DNA from: JAGPHI01 sp036641735
GTDB taxonomy: Bacteria; Bacillota; Clostridia; Oscillospirales; Ruminococcaceae
Assembly (NCBI GenBank): GCA_036641735.1
Contig: JAVWEG010000016.1
Coordinates: 1 to 33,513, forward strand
DNA: 33,513 bases
Direction: 5' to 3'
Positions 1-7,857 of the stretch are shown piece after piece. A model generated the notes under the pieces. The model searched no databases. It saw only the letters and a list, made by a program, of their open reading frames with translations, and was not told the origin of the DNA. Made by a program: the position numbers and the translations under genes. Within the stretch, counting starts at the first letter, position 1. Each line of letters starts with the position of its first letter.

Positions 1-2
1 TA

Positions 3-1643
3 ATGCTGGCAAAGCTCGGCTTTACAAGAGTGATTTTGGCTCGTGAGCTTACTCTTGCCGAAATAGAGCATATCACAAAGCATTGCGGCATAGAAACAGA
101 AGTATTTATACACGGCGCTTTATGCGTGAGCATTAGCGGACAATGCTATATGAGTGCCTTTTTAGGTGGACGTAGCGGCAACAGAGGCGCTTGCGCAGGG
201 CCTTGCCGTCTGCCTTTTTCAGCAGGAGATGCAGGAGAATGTCATCTTAGCCTAAAAGATATGTCTCACCTTGCGTATTTGCCAAAGCTTTGTGATTTGG
301 GCGTGGTATCCGCTAAAATAGAAGGGCGGCTTCGCACAGACGAGTATTGCGCCGCCGCTGTAAATGCGGCAATTTCCGCTTTACACGGTGAAAAATATGA
401 TGCGCAGCTTTTACAAGATGTATTTTCGCGTTCGGGCTTTACAGATGCTTATATTGCAGGCAAAAGAGATAAAGAGATGTTTGGCATACGCACACAAGAT
501 GATACCGCTGCCGCCAAAAAAGCCTTGCCGCGCTTGCGTGAGCTTTATAGGCGCGAATTTCCTTGTGTGCCTGTGGATATGCAGTTTACATTAAATGTAC
601 ACGGCGCAAAGCTCAGTGCCACAGACGGCAACCGCACCTCTATAATATACAGTGAGCTTGTTCCCGAGCCTGCCAAAACCGATAATTCAGAGGCTATTAA
701 GCGTACGCTTACCAAAACGGGCGGCACACCATTTTATCCGCGCGACATTAATTTGCAGCTAGAGGGGCAATATTATCTTGCTTCAAGCGAAATAAGTGAT
801 ATGCGCAGACGTGCGCTTGATGCCTTGCTTGCAAAGCGCGAAGCACCTCAGCCGCTAATATGCGAAGAATATGAGCCGCCTGTGCTTAATCGCCGTACAA
901 AGCGCGATATACAGCTTATATCCCGCTTTGCTAATATTACGCAGATGCCAAGCGATTTATCCCAATTTTCTAAAATAATAATACCTTTGGCACAATATGA
1001 GGATGCGCCATTCGAGCTGCGCAGTAAAATATATTTAGAGCTGCCGCGAGCTGAATTTGGCAATGCCGAGCAAGCCGTGCAAACAGCCGTAGATACTGCA
1101 AAGCGTATGGGCTTTGGCGGATTTACCGCCGAAAATATTGCACATATTAACCTTATCGGAGATGCTGATATTATCGGCGGTTTTGGGCTGAATGTAGCAA
1201 ACCCCGTATGTGCCGATGCCTATGCAAAGCTTTGCGTAAACACTCTTTGCGCATCTGTGGAAATGATGTCGAGCGATATGAACTATATGCCCGAAAACGT
1301 AAATATATCGGCTATCTGTTACGGACATATGCCTTTAATGTTCACACGCGCCTGCCCTATGCACAATGTGCGCACTTGTGACGGCTGCACCAAAAAAGGC
1401 ACATTGCTAGACCGTAAAAACGTGCGTTTACCTGTGCGCTGTAACGGTGCTGTGCGCACTGTATTTAATCCCATTCCAATATATATGGGCGACAAGCTTA
1501 CCGAAATGCCCATAGATTATGCTATTTTATATTTTACAATCGAAACCAAAAAAGAATGTGCCGACGTGATACGTAAATTCACAAATGCAGAGCCTTTTGG
1601 CAGCGAATTTACACGCGGACTTTATTTTAAAGGCACTATATAA
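3..1643 (+). CDS. U32 family peptidase (5' truncated by window edge)
   Basis: This is the C-terminal part of a peptidase family U32 protein. U32 members include collagenase-like proteases and iron-sulfur RNA-modification proteins such as RlhA and TrhP, so the substrate cannot be named. The U32 signature is visible from E33 to S51 (E-x-F-x-x-G-A-L-C, then G-x-C-Y-M-S, with C41 and C48), followed by C64 and C68 in a RGACAGPC context, which are likely Fe-S or metal ligands. A second cysteine group lies in the C-terminal third (CPMHNVRTCDGC). There is no stop upstream in frame and family members usually have roughly 100 more residues before this point, so the first ATG seen is probably internal and the gene begins outside the window. 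It ends 11 bases before dut and probably shares its transcript. Family assignment is firm; function is not. Confidence 0.88.
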   Translation: MLAKLGFTRVILARELTLAEIEHITKHCGIETEVFIHGALCVSISGQCYMSAFLGGRSGNRGACAGPCRLPFSAGDAGECHLSLKDMSHLAYLPKLCDLGVVSAKIEGRLRTDEYCAAAVNAAISALHGEKYDAQLLQDVFSRSGFTDAYIAGKRDKEMFGIRTQDDTAAAKKALPRLRELYRREFPCVPVDMQFTLNVHGAKLSATDGNRTSIIYSELVPEPAKTDNSEAIKRTLTKTGGTPFYPRDINLQLEGQYYLASSEISDMRRRALDALLAKREAPQPLICEEYEPPVLNRRTKRDIQLISRFANITQMPSDLSQFSKIIIPLAQYEDAPFELRSKIYLELPRAEFGNAEQAVQTAVDTAKRMGFGGFTAENIAHINLIGDADIIGGFGLNVANPVCADAYAKLCVNTLCASVEMMSSDMNYMPENVNISAICYGHMPLMFTRACPMHNVRTCDGCTKKGTLLDRKNVRLPVRCNGAVRTVFNPIPIYMGDKLTEMPIDYAILYFTIETKKECADVIRKFTNAEPFGSEFTRGLYFKGTI

Positions 1644-1654
1644 CAGAGGTAATT

Positions 1655-2098
1655 ATGCAAATAAAATTTACTAAGCTGCACTGTGATGCAATAGCACCAA
1701 AGCTTGGCACAAGCGGTGCAGCGGCGGCGGATTTATACGCAATATGCCCTGATAACGGCATTACAATTGCGCCAAACGAGCGCAAGCTTATACCTACAGG
1801 TATAGCAATAGAGCTGCCTGCAAAAGACATCGCCGCCTTTTTATTTGCACGCAGCGGGCTTTCCTCAAAGCACGGATTAGCGCTTGCAAACGGTGTGGGC
1901 GTGATAGATTCTGATTACAGAGGCGAAATATGCGTAAGCCTTATCAATCTCGGAAGTGAAAGCTATACTATATCAAACAAAGAGCGCATTGCGCAAATGG
2001 CGATAATGCCTGTGATAAATGCAAGCTACATTGAAGCTGCATCGCTAAGTGGCACTCAGCGCGGCACAGGCGGATTTGGCTCTACTGGCAATATGTAA
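1655..2098 (+). CDS. dut: dUTP diphosphatase (trimeric dUTPase)
   Basis: Hydrolyses dUTP to dUMP and pyrophosphate, keeping uracil out of DNA and supplying dUMP for thymidylate synthesis; cytosolic. All five trimeric-dUTPase motifs are visible: motif 1 at 22-29 with D26, motif 2 around R66-S67-G68, motif 3 at 79-91 with the catalytic D85, motif 4 around R111-Q114, and the glycine-rich motif 5 RGTGGFGSTG at 136-145. At 147 residues it has the normal length. The start is set by an AGAGGT ribosome binding site five bases before the ATG. It follows the U32 gene closely and is followed by a strong terminator. Confidence 0.96.
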   Translation: MQIKFTKLHCDAIAPKLGTSGAAAADLYAICPDNGITIAPNERKLIPTGIAIELPAKDIAAFLFARSGLSSKHGLALANGVGVIDSDYRGEICVSLINLGSESYTISNKERIAQMAIMPVINASYIEAASLSGTQRGTGGFGSTGNM

Positions 2099-2106
2099 TA
2101 TATTTT

Positions 2107-2155
2107 AAAACAGCAGCTTTACAAAGCCATTCACGCTTTGTAAAGCTGCTGTTTT
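2107..2155. terminator. Bidirectional intrinsic terminator between dut and the metallophosphoesterase gene
   Basis: A perfect 16-bp inverted repeat (2111-2126 with 2136-2151) has a 9-base loop and is flanked by AAAA on the left and TTTTT on the right, so a hairpin plus U-tract forms on both strands. It sits between two convergent genes and would stop both transcripts. Confidence 0.92.
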
Positions 2156-2163
2156 TCATCTCA

Positions 2164-3183
2164 TTATTTTGTCTTGCCTCTCACTCTTGTAGATACCACA
2201 GTAGTAAGCGGAAGCGGCGATATATTAAAATCTCCGTTTAAATCTATATCTACCAGTGTGCCTCCGCGCTGTGTATATTGCGTGCGTATGCCCTTGTAGC
2301 CAAGACAATCCATAGACATACCATAAGTAAGCACAATGCCGCGATATGTAAGCGATAATGTATTTAAATGGTCGTGTCCGCAAAACATAGCCTTGATAAT
2401 GCCGCTTTTTTCAGCTTGCGCAAAAAAGTCGCAATCATTTTTAGATATTCCGAAATAATCATTTTTTTCGCCGATACTGCCAAAATTATATATTACAGAT
2501 TTATCTTTAAGCTTCATCTTTTCGTATGCAATTTTATATTCGGCTATCGGCATATGAAAAAAGCTCATCGCCTTTAAATTTTCATTCTGCTTTTTAAGCT
2601 CTTGCAAGCTATCCATACACCAATTTATTTGGTCTTGATGTATACAGTCAAATCCGCTGAAAAACCAGCCGTCACCGTACATATTGCTGTCTAGCATCAC
2701 AAGCGCCGATACAATGCCACCGTTTTCATTTAATAATTTAATGATATAATTGCCAAATCCATAAATATTGGCATCTTCGTTTGCAAAAATGCTATATTTT
2801 CCCTGTGCAAATATCTGCGCTACTTGCTCTTTACTGCCGCGTGCGCCCATCTCAATATCGTGATTGCCAAATATCAGCGCGTATGGCACCTTAAAGCTAT
2901 CCATAAACGAAACAAGCTTTCGCGCCTCTTTAAGATTATTCAGCGTACCTGCTTTTGGCAAAAACGGGAAAATACTGTCCCCCGTGAGAATGATTAAATC
3001 CGCTTTTGCCTTATTTATCACCTTACTAACAGCATCCATACACATAGCATCTGCTTTATAAGACAGCGCCCCGAAGCCTAAATGCAAATCCGTAAGCTGC
3101 AATATGCAAAAAGGCTTATTTTTTGGCAATATCATCGCAAAATGTCCGTCATTATCCGTATAAAAATTATTTGATGTATACAT
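2164..3183 (-). CDS. Calcineurin-like metallophosphoesterase
   Basis: A dinuclear-metal phosphoesterase of the calcineurin-like superfamily. The metal-binding motifs appear in order: TDLHLG (D-x-H), TGDS (GD), FGNHD (GNHD), a lone His in FFHMP, and GHDH near the C terminus. No signal peptide is apparent, so it is probably cytosolic; the substrate is unknown. The reading frame is open further upstream to 3273, but the ATG at 3183 is preferred. There, the stop codon of the upstream permease gene and this start overlap as TAATG, with GGTGA a few bases before. This gives 339 residues and translational coupling to the permease. The pairing of a phosphoesterase with an amino-acid permease is not one I recognise. 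Confidence 0.85.
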   Translation of the reverse strand: MYTSNNFYTDNDGHFAMILPKNKPFCILQLTDLHLGFGALSYKADAMCMDAVSKVINKAKADLIILTGDSIFPFLPKAGTLNNLKEARKLVSFMDSFKVPYALIFGNHDIEMGARGSKEQVAQIFAQGKYSIFANEDANIYGFGNYIIKLLNENGGIVSALVMLDSNMYGDGWFFSGFDCIHQDQINWCMDSLQELKKQNENLKAMSFFHMPIAEYKIAYEKMKLKDKSVIYNFGSIGEKNDYFGISKNDCDFFAQAEKSGIIKAMFCGHDHLNTLSLTYRGIVLTYGMSMDCLGYKGIRTQYTQRGGTLVDIDLNGDFNISPLPLTTVVSTRVRGKTK

Positions 3184-4340
3184 TATTTCACCGGTATAAG
3201 CGCGCCAATGGCACATATTACAGTAGCCGCTATCATCAGCGCCTGAAAAGGCACAGTGCCAAGCTTGCCGCATATAGGGCTATTGCCTGCCTTGCGGCGC
3301 GATTTATTATACGTAAGCACGAGCATTATACTTACAAGCACTACCACTCCGCTCATAATGCGCGTAAGCACTATAAAGCTGCTTACTCCAAACATTGCAA
3401 ATAATAAGCAAGGCACTGTAGCTATTACCCAGCACAGCTTATTTGGTAGCCCCACTTGCTCGTGTACTACATCGCGCAAGCTTAATGTGTTTGACCAAAA
3501 TGTAGTGAGCAGTGCAAAAAGCGAAAATACACCTGCAAGCAGCTTTGCCCATTTGCCGATATTAGCGCCAAGCTGAATATACGCAAGCTCCTTATCCAAT
3601 GTACCGTGTACTCCAATAAGCACTGTAAATGTAACAATAAGCACAAATAAGCAAGATATGGCAAAGCCTATCATAATAGCTTTGCGTATCTTTTTGGCAT
3701 TGCCCTCTAATCCTTTTACGCACTGAATTACCGCTTGGTTTGCCGATGTGGCAAACACTATCATACTAAACAGTGCCAACATATTATTTATCTGCATAGG
3801 GGCTGCCGTCGGCAGTGATACAGGCATAGTAAATGTACCTACAGTAATAACCGCCACTATGCAAAGCAGCAGCATTACAGAGTATTTTTGTGCAATGCCT
3901 ACCGCTTTCATACCCATAAATACCACAATACCTGCAAGCAGATAGTATATCACCTGCGCTAAGGCAAACGGAATATTAAACCAGCTTTGCAAGGTTTGCG
4001 CGCCGCCGTTAATATTGCCGCTTACACCTACCATAATGGCAAGCCCATATACGGCAAACATTATCCAGCTGAATATTTTTTTGCTTTTACCTGTAAAAAG
4101 CTCGCCCTCAAAGCTCTTTACCAGCTGCATCCCTCCGTTATTATATGAAAGCTCCGCTATAATAAGGTGCAATATCACATTTACGCAATATGCCAGCATC
4201 ACCATCCATATTACATCTAAAATGCTGTTTCGCGTTGCCAAAAACGGTACAGCTATAATCCCCGTACCTATGCTATGCCCTACTATCATACTGATTGCTT
4301 CTAATGTAGTAAGCTTTGCTTCACCCTTTATTTCCATCAT
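3183..4340 (-). CDS. Amino-acid permease-like multi-pass membrane transporter
   Basis: A 385-residue integral membrane protein with about 10-11 hydrophobic segments, starting right after a short cytosolic N terminus. The first helix carries the G-H-S-I-G-T-G-I-I-A-V-P stretch typical of the amino acid/polyamine/organocation superfamily, where the broken glycine-rich helix binds the substrate amino group. It resembles the bacterial aromatic/hydroxy-amino-acid or spore-germination permease branches; substrate cannot be read from the sequence. The start has a GAGGGTG ribosome binding site; the second ATG, three bases on, is equally possible. The stop overlaps the start of the metallophosphoesterase gene by one base. 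A candidate promoter lies at 4370-4398. Confidence 0.75.
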   Translation of the reverse strand: MMEIKGEAKLTTLEAISMIVGHSIGTGIIAVPFLATRNSILDVIWMVMLAYCVNVILHLIIAELSYNNGGMQLVKSFEGELFTGKSKKIFSWIMFAVYGLAIMVGVSGNINGGAQTLQSWFNIPFALAQVIYYLLAGIVVFMGMKAVGIAQKYSVMLLLCIVAVITVGTFTMPVSLPTAAPMQINNMLALFSMIVFATSANQAVIQCVKGLEGNAKKIRKAIMIGFAISCLFVLIVTFTVLIGVHGTLDKELAYIQLGANIGKWAKLLAGVFSLFALLTTFWSNTLSLRDVVHEQVGLPNKLCWVIATVPCLLFAMFGVSSFIVLTRIMSGVVVLVSIMLVLTYNKSRRKAGNSPICGKLGTVPFQALMIAATVICAIGALIPVK

Positions 4341-4369
4341 CTAGCACCCTCTCATCATATCTGTCTTTT

Positions 4370-4398
4370 ATATTATCATACGCATTATCAAAAGTCTA
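4370..4398 (-). promoter_or_regulatory. Candidate sigma-A promoter of the permease-phosphoesterase pair
   Basis: On the minus strand, TAGACT (4398-4393) and TAATAT (4375-4370) are separated by 17 bases, about 30 bases upstream of the permease start. The -35 match is imperfect, so this is a tentative call. Confidence 0.35.
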
Positions 4399-4419
4399 CA
4401 TTATTAAGTTCAAAAACAG

Positions 4420-4448
4420 TTGAATTTAGCTGCGCATTAGTGTATAGT
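4420..4448 (+). promoter_or_regulatory. Candidate sigma-A promoter of ktrB
   Basis: TTGAAT (4420-4425) and TATAGT (4443-4448) are 17 bases apart. This leaves a leader of roughly 35 bases before the gene, too short for a ydaO-type c-di-AMP riboswitch, which often controls potassium transporters in Bacillota. Confidence 0.55.
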
Positions 4449-4487
4449 GGGTAGATACAAATATGTATATTGAATGGGGGATATTTT

Positions 4488-5867
4488 TTGCAATTCATTT
4501 CCAATTTAAATATGTTTAAGAAAAAACATTATCACGAGCTTAGCCCTACGCGCCTTATAGTAGTAAGCTTTCTCGGTGTAATAATATGCGGCTCTTTACT
4601 GCTGATGCTGCCTTTTGCCACTGTAGACGGTAAGCTTGGCATAGTAGATGCGTTTTTCACTGCCACATCAGCCACCTGCGTTACAGGGCTTATCGTATTC
4701 GACACTTACACCAAATTCACTTTGTTCGGTCAAGTAATTATATTAATGCTTATTCAAGTGGGCGGACTTGGGCTTGTAACGCTTACCAGCTTTCTAAACG
4801 TAGCTATAGGCAGACGAATGGGCTTTAAAAGTATGAAGCTCGCAAGCGAATCCATCAGCACCTCCGATGCAAGCCAAGCCGGCAAATTACTTGAATTTGT
4901 AATGAAAGTAGCTCTTACCTTTGAGGCAGCAGGTGCTATTTTACTTGCCTTTGTATTTGTACCGCAATTTGGTAGTGCAGGTATGTTTATATCCGTGTTT
5001 ATTGCCATTTCAGCGTTTTGTAATGCAGGCTTTGATATTTTAGGCCGTCTTGGCGCTTATGGCAGCTTAGTACCTTATTTTGAAAACACATATGTGCTAA
5101 CCATTATAGCATTGCTTATCATCTCGGGCGGTCTTGGCTTTATAGTGTGGTTCGACATTGCCAATTTCCGCAAAAACAAGCATTTGCGTTTACATTCCAA
5201 GATAGTGCTTGGAATGACGGCATTTCTTATTCTTTTCGGCACTTTAGGCTTTTTGATACTGGAGTGGAACAATCCTGCCACCTTAGCCCCTATGAGTATA
5301 TTTCACAAGGTAACAAACTCGGCTTTTCAGTCCGTGTCGGCGCGTACCGCAGGCTTTAACAGTGTAGATTTAGCGCAAATAAGCAATGTTACAAAGCTGT
5401 TTGTCAGCGTATTAATGTTTATCGGCGCAGCGCCCGGCGGCACAGGGGGCGGCATTAAAGTAACCACGCTTTCTGTAATAATGCTTACTGTTTCCAGCAC
5501 TATTCAAGGGCGCGCAGAAGCCACCGTGCGAGGCAGACGTATAGACCAAAAAACAGTGTATAAATCCATTGCAATATTTATGCTGTCTGCTATAGCTGTA
5601 ATTGCGGCAGCTCTCACAGTTTTTTACAATTCAGGCCCCGAAATTAACGAAATGAGCAGTGTGTTTGAATCCGTGAGTGCATTTGCCACCGTGGGGTTAT
5701 CTGTAGGTGTAACGGGCGTAATGAATAACACCGCCAAAATAGTAACTATGCTTACAATGTTTATCGGCCGCGTAGGCCCTGTATCGCTTGCTATCACTTT
5801 ATCTACCAAGCATAACGACAACGCTAACCGTGAAGTAATGCCTGATGCACGCATAGTGGTAGGCTAA
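4488..5867 (+). CDS. ktrB: KtrB/TrkH family potassium uptake channel subunit
   Basis: Membrane subunit of a Ktr-type potassium uptake system, normally gated by a cytosolic RCK subunit (KtrA/KtrC). The four pore loops are visible in order: TSATCVTGL near residues 60-68, SAFCNAGFD, SARTAGFN and ATVGLSVG, each carrying the filter glycine; a GGTGGGIK stretch lies between loops 3 and 4. The start is a TTG at 4488, six bases after a GGGGGA ribosome binding site; a TTG at 4470 gives six more residues but has no such site, and an ATG at 4512 is a shorter alternative. The C terminus is short, as in KtrB rather than longer TrkH proteins. No KtrA-like gene is in the window. Family certain; KtrB versus TrkH naming fairly likely. 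Confidence 0.9.
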   Translation: MQFISNLNMFKKKHYHELSPTRLIVVSFLGVIICGSLLLMLPFATVDGKLGIVDAFFTATSATCVTGLIVFDTYTKFTLFGQVIILMLIQVGGLGLVTLTSFLNVAIGRRMGFKSMKLASESISTSDASQAGKLLEFVMKVALTFEAAGAILLAFVFVPQFGSAGMFISVFIAISAFCNAGFDILGRLGAYGSLVPYFENTYVLTIIALLIISGGLGFIVWFDIANFRKNKHLRLHSKIVLGMTAFLILFGTLGFLILEWNNPATLAPMSIFHKVTNSAFQSVSARTAGFNSVDLAQISNVTKLFVSVLMFIGAAPGGTGGGIKVTTLSVIMLTVSSTIQGRAEATVRGRRIDQKTVYKSIAIFMLSAIAVIAAALTVFYNSGPEINEMSSVFESVSAFATVGLSVGVTGVMNNTAKIVTMLTMFIGRVGPVSLAITLSTKHNDNANREVMPDARIVVG

Positions 5868-6060
5868 ATTATTTTACATTAATATAAGTTTTTTACCTTA
5901 CTGCCCTTGCACCCCGATTATATCCGTGGAGTGCAAGGGCAGTAAGTGATTAAGAGCTGTTTTTCGGTCTTTGCATTACTTAAATTTGCAATTTTAAAAT
6001 TTTTTACAAGCAAACGCTTTACAATCAGCTTAATTTATGTTACAATAATTTTTGCAATTT
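5868..6060. other. Intergenic region with 16-bp perfect inverted repeat (5897-5946) and tRNA promoter
   Basis: After ktrB there is a perfect 16-bp inverted repeat, 5897-5912 pairing with 5931-5946, around an 18-base loop. Neither strand has a proper U-tract immediately after it, so it is not a textbook intrinsic terminator, though its place just after a stop codon suggests transcript-end formation or protection. The remainder is AT-rich and ends in the tRNA promoter at 6018-6046. No coding sequence is apparent. Confidence 0.6.
6018..6046 (+). promoter_or_regulatory. Promoter of tRNA-Gly
   Basis: TTTACA (6018-6023) and TACAAT (6041-6046) are 17 bases apart, and TGT directly before the -10 box makes it an extended -10 promoter. 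Transcription would start a few bases before the tRNA at 6061. Confidence 0.7.
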
Positions 6061-6134
6061 GCCGCATTAGTTTAGTGGTAAAACTTCTGCCTTCCAAGCA
6101 GATATCGTCGGTTCGATTCCGACATGCGGCTCCA
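6061..6134 (+). tRNA. tRNA-Gly (anticodon TCC)
   Basis: A complete cloverleaf can be traced. The acceptor arm GCCGCAT (6061-6067) pairs with ATGCGGC (6124-6130), followed by discriminator T and an encoded CCA (6132-6134). The D-arm contains the TAGTGGTAAAA loop, the anticodon loop CTTCCAA gives anticodon TCC (reads GGA and probably other glycine codons), and the T-arm holds GGTTCGATTCC. The gene is solitary, with its own promoter and terminator. Because CCA is encoded, the CCA-adding enzyme at 30395 is not needed to mature this tRNA. Confidence 0.97.
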
Positions 6135-6137
6135 TTT

Positions 6138-6186
6138 AAAGACTTTTTTGCCAATATTTTATATTTGGCAAGGCGGTCTTTTTTAT
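6138..6186 (+). terminator. Intrinsic terminator after tRNA-Gly
   Basis: A long imperfect hairpin (AAAGAC paired with GTCTTT outside, TTGCCAA paired with TTGGCAA inside, with a few G-U pairs between) is followed directly by a T-rich run at 6179-6184. It begins four bases after the encoded CCA. Confidence 0.85.
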
Positions 6187-6367
6187 TTGCTTTAAATAGA
6201 TAATACTCGGTACACTGTCGCGCTTTGTTTTTATACGGCAATTTCACTTTCGATTGTCTTACTCAAAGCATCGTCTTTGCTGTATGCAGCTTTGCAAAAA
6301 TTGTGTACAAGGACAATAATTAAGTCAAGCTACTATAAATGAGCAATAATCTTTATAACAAAAGTAA

Positions 6368-6403
6368 AAAATCCCCTGCGGCAATAAAGCCGCAGGGGAT
6401 TTT
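6368..6403 (-). terminator. Intrinsic terminator of hpf
   Basis: A perfect 12-bp GC-rich stem (6371-6382 with 6389-6400) and six-base loop are flanked by an A-run on the plus strand that becomes a long U-tract for minus-strand transcripts. It lies just after the hpf stop codon. The upstream stretch 6190-6365 contains no gene or site I can support. Confidence 0.92.
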
Positions 6404-6410
6404 GATATAT

Positions 6411-6932
6411 TTATCTTTCCGGTATTAACAAGCCATAGGTATCGTTTTTACGGCGATACACTACATTAATCTCGTCCGATTCCGAATCACGGAACAGGAA
6501 AAACTCGTGTCCCAGCATATTCATCTCTAATATTGCTTCATCTATCGTAGATGGTTTTACGCAAAAATGCTTTTCTCTTATTACATTATATGGCTCATCA
6601 TCAGGCACCTCGTCGATACGTACCTCGTCCACAGCCGGCTGATAAATCTTATTGTCTAGGCGCTTACGGTTTTTAACTATGCGGCGCGACAATACATCTA
6701 CAGCAGTGTCTAAAGCGTCCTCCATACGATCTGCGGATTTCTCGGAGCGCGATACAAAGCCCTTGTCTTTTACTGTCACCTCTACTGTCTGCCAATCCTT
6801 CTCCACTGTCACAGTTACCTGTGCCTCTGCCGAGTCTGAAAAGAATTTGTCCAGTTTTGCAAGCTTTTTGTTAACTCTCTCCACAAAATTGTCCTTTAGG
6901 CTGACCTTGCGTCCGGTACACGTAATTTTCAT
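6411..6932 (-). CDS. hpf: Long-form ribosome hibernation promoting factor (HPF/YfiA family)
   Basis: Binds the decoding centre of the 30S subunit and drives formation of inactive 100S ribosome dimers in stationary phase or stress. The 173-residue length is that of the long bacterial form. The N-terminal beta-alpha-beta domain (about 1-100) contains MKITCTGRKVSLKD and the basic helix with RRIVKNRKR. The C-terminal dimerisation domain (about 115-173) carries the conserved pattern from KHFCVKPST through LGHEFFLFRDSE to GLLIPER. The ATG at 6932 follows a strong AAGGAGG site. It has its own promoter (6974-7002) and terminator (6368-6403), so it is expressed apart from the yab cluster behind it. 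Confidence 0.95.
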   Translation of the reverse strand: MKITCTGRKVSLKDNFVERVNKKLAKLDKFFSDSAEAQVTVTVEKDWQTVEVTVKDKGFVSRSEKSADRMEDALDTAVDVLSRRIVKNRKRLDNKIYQPAVDEVRIDEVPDDEPYNVIREKHFCVKPSTIDEAILEMNMLGHEFFLFRDSESDEINVVYRRKNDTYGLLIPER

Positions 6933-6973
6933 ATCTATGCCTCCTTAACTTTGAGACTTTTGTCTCTATAGTT

Positions 6974-7002
6974 ATTATAGCATAATATATATACGTATAC
7001 AA
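6974..7002 (-). promoter_or_regulatory. Sigma-A type promoter of hpf
   Basis: On the minus strand TTGTAT (7002-6997) and TATAAT (6979-6974) are exactly 17 bases apart. A small hairpin GAGAC-AAAA-GTCTC (6966-6953) lies in the leader just upstream of the ribosome binding site. Confidence 0.7.
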
Positions 7003-7064
7003 GAAAAACCGAGCTATATTTACAGTTTATTTATATTTGTGCAGATAATACTGTACAAAATGTA

Positions 7065-7487
7065 CTAATGCCCTTTACGTGAGTAGCCGCCGCCCCGCCG
7101 TGCTTCGGTAACACGCTTTAAATCTGATATTTTTTCTTCGCTGCGCGTTTTAAATTGAGCCATCATATCCTCAAAGGTAGCTTCGCCCTCGGGTATAGTA
7201 TGCACCGCTTTTGGTTGCCAAGTGCGGCCTGTATCCGCTCGTGGTTTTGGTGCTTCCATAGTACGCTTTATTGATAAAGCCACTTTACCGTCCGGTGATA
7301 TACTAAGCACCTTCACTTTTACCTCTTGCCCTTCGCTAAGCACCTGTGAAAGCTCCTCAATATACTTGTTGCTCACCTCGGAAATATGAACCATACCGGT
7401 AGTGCCTTCCTCTGTTTGTACAAATGCGCCAAACTTTTTTACTCCGGTAACTTTTCCGTTTACTATGCTTCCTACCTCTAATGCCAT
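7065..7487 (-). CDS. yabR: S1-domain RNA-binding protein (YabR type)
   Basis: A 140-residue protein with one S1 RNA-binding domain at about 1-75: VGSIVNGKVTGVKKFGAFV, then GMVHISEVS, then GQEVKVKVLSISPDGKVALSIK. A variable, charged C-terminal tail follows and ends in a basic GGGYSRKGH. It corresponds by domain and position to Bacillus YabR, which also lies directly downstream of divIC; the molecular role is not established, but binding to RNA or the ribosome is likely. An AAAGGAG site lies somewhat far (about 12 bases) from the ATG. It is the last gene of the minus-strand yab cluster. Confidence 0.88.
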   Translation of the reverse strand: MALEVGSIVNGKVTGVKKFGAFVQTEEGTTGMVHISEVSNKYIEELSQVLSEGQEVKVKVLSISPDGKVALSIKRTMEAPKPRADTGRTWQPKAVHTIPEGEATFEDMMAQFKTRSEEKISDLKRVTEARRGGGYSRKGH

Positions 7488-7512
7488 TTGCAGTAATAAC
7501 TCCTTTAAAATA

Positions 7513-7815
7513 TTATTTACCTGACATATCTACAAATACACGCTCGTCAGGGCGCGCGTATCCAAGCTTATCTCTCGCCAGCCGCTCTATTGTTTCCTCT
7601 GTACTGGAATTTTCCAGTGTGCGCCGAAGCTCTGTATTTTGAGCTATCTGTTCCTGCAACGTCACTTGCCTTTCGGCAAGCTCGTGCCGCTTAGAAACTA
7701 TATCCACCTGCACCGTAATAAGGGAAATCACAAGATATAAACCGAGCATACAAATGCCCAGCTTCATTAATAAAGATGTAAATCCTTTATTCTTTTGTTT
7801 CTTTGTATTTCCCAT
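7513..7815 (-). CDS. divIC: Septum formation initiator DivIC/FtsB family
   Basis: A small bitopic divisome protein expected to form a complex with FtsL and DivIB/FtsQ. The 100 residues show a basic cytosolic N terminus, one membrane helix (about 16-36), a coiled-coil stretch (about 42-70) and the conserved C-terminal motif ERLARDKLGYARPDE, typical of DivIC/FtsB. The order yabQ-divIC-yabR matches Bacillus. The ribosome binding site is weak. Position and motif make the assignment secure. Confidence 0.92.
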   Translation of the reverse strand: MGNTKKQKNKGFTSLLMKLGICMLGLYLVISLITVQVDIVSKRHELAERQVTLQEQIAQNTELRRTLENSSTEETIERLARDKLGYARPDERVFVDMSGK

Positions 7816-7857
7816 AAATTACGAGCTTTCTGTAAAATATTATTATTACAACAATAT

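Noticed and set aside
4441..4490. c-di-AMP (ydaO) riboswitch before ktrB
   Set aside because: The promoter leaves a leader of only about 35 bases, too short for the riboswitch fold.
6035..6247. 70-codon minus-strand open frame across the tRNA-Gly gene
   Set aside because: It is the antisense translation of the tRNA and its flanks, a well-known artefact, and has no ribosome binding site or independent support.
6190..6365. Possible small RNA between the tRNA terminator and the hpf terminator
   Set aside because: Some short complementary segments occur (CAAAG with CTTTG), but there is no convincing promoter plus terminator pair.
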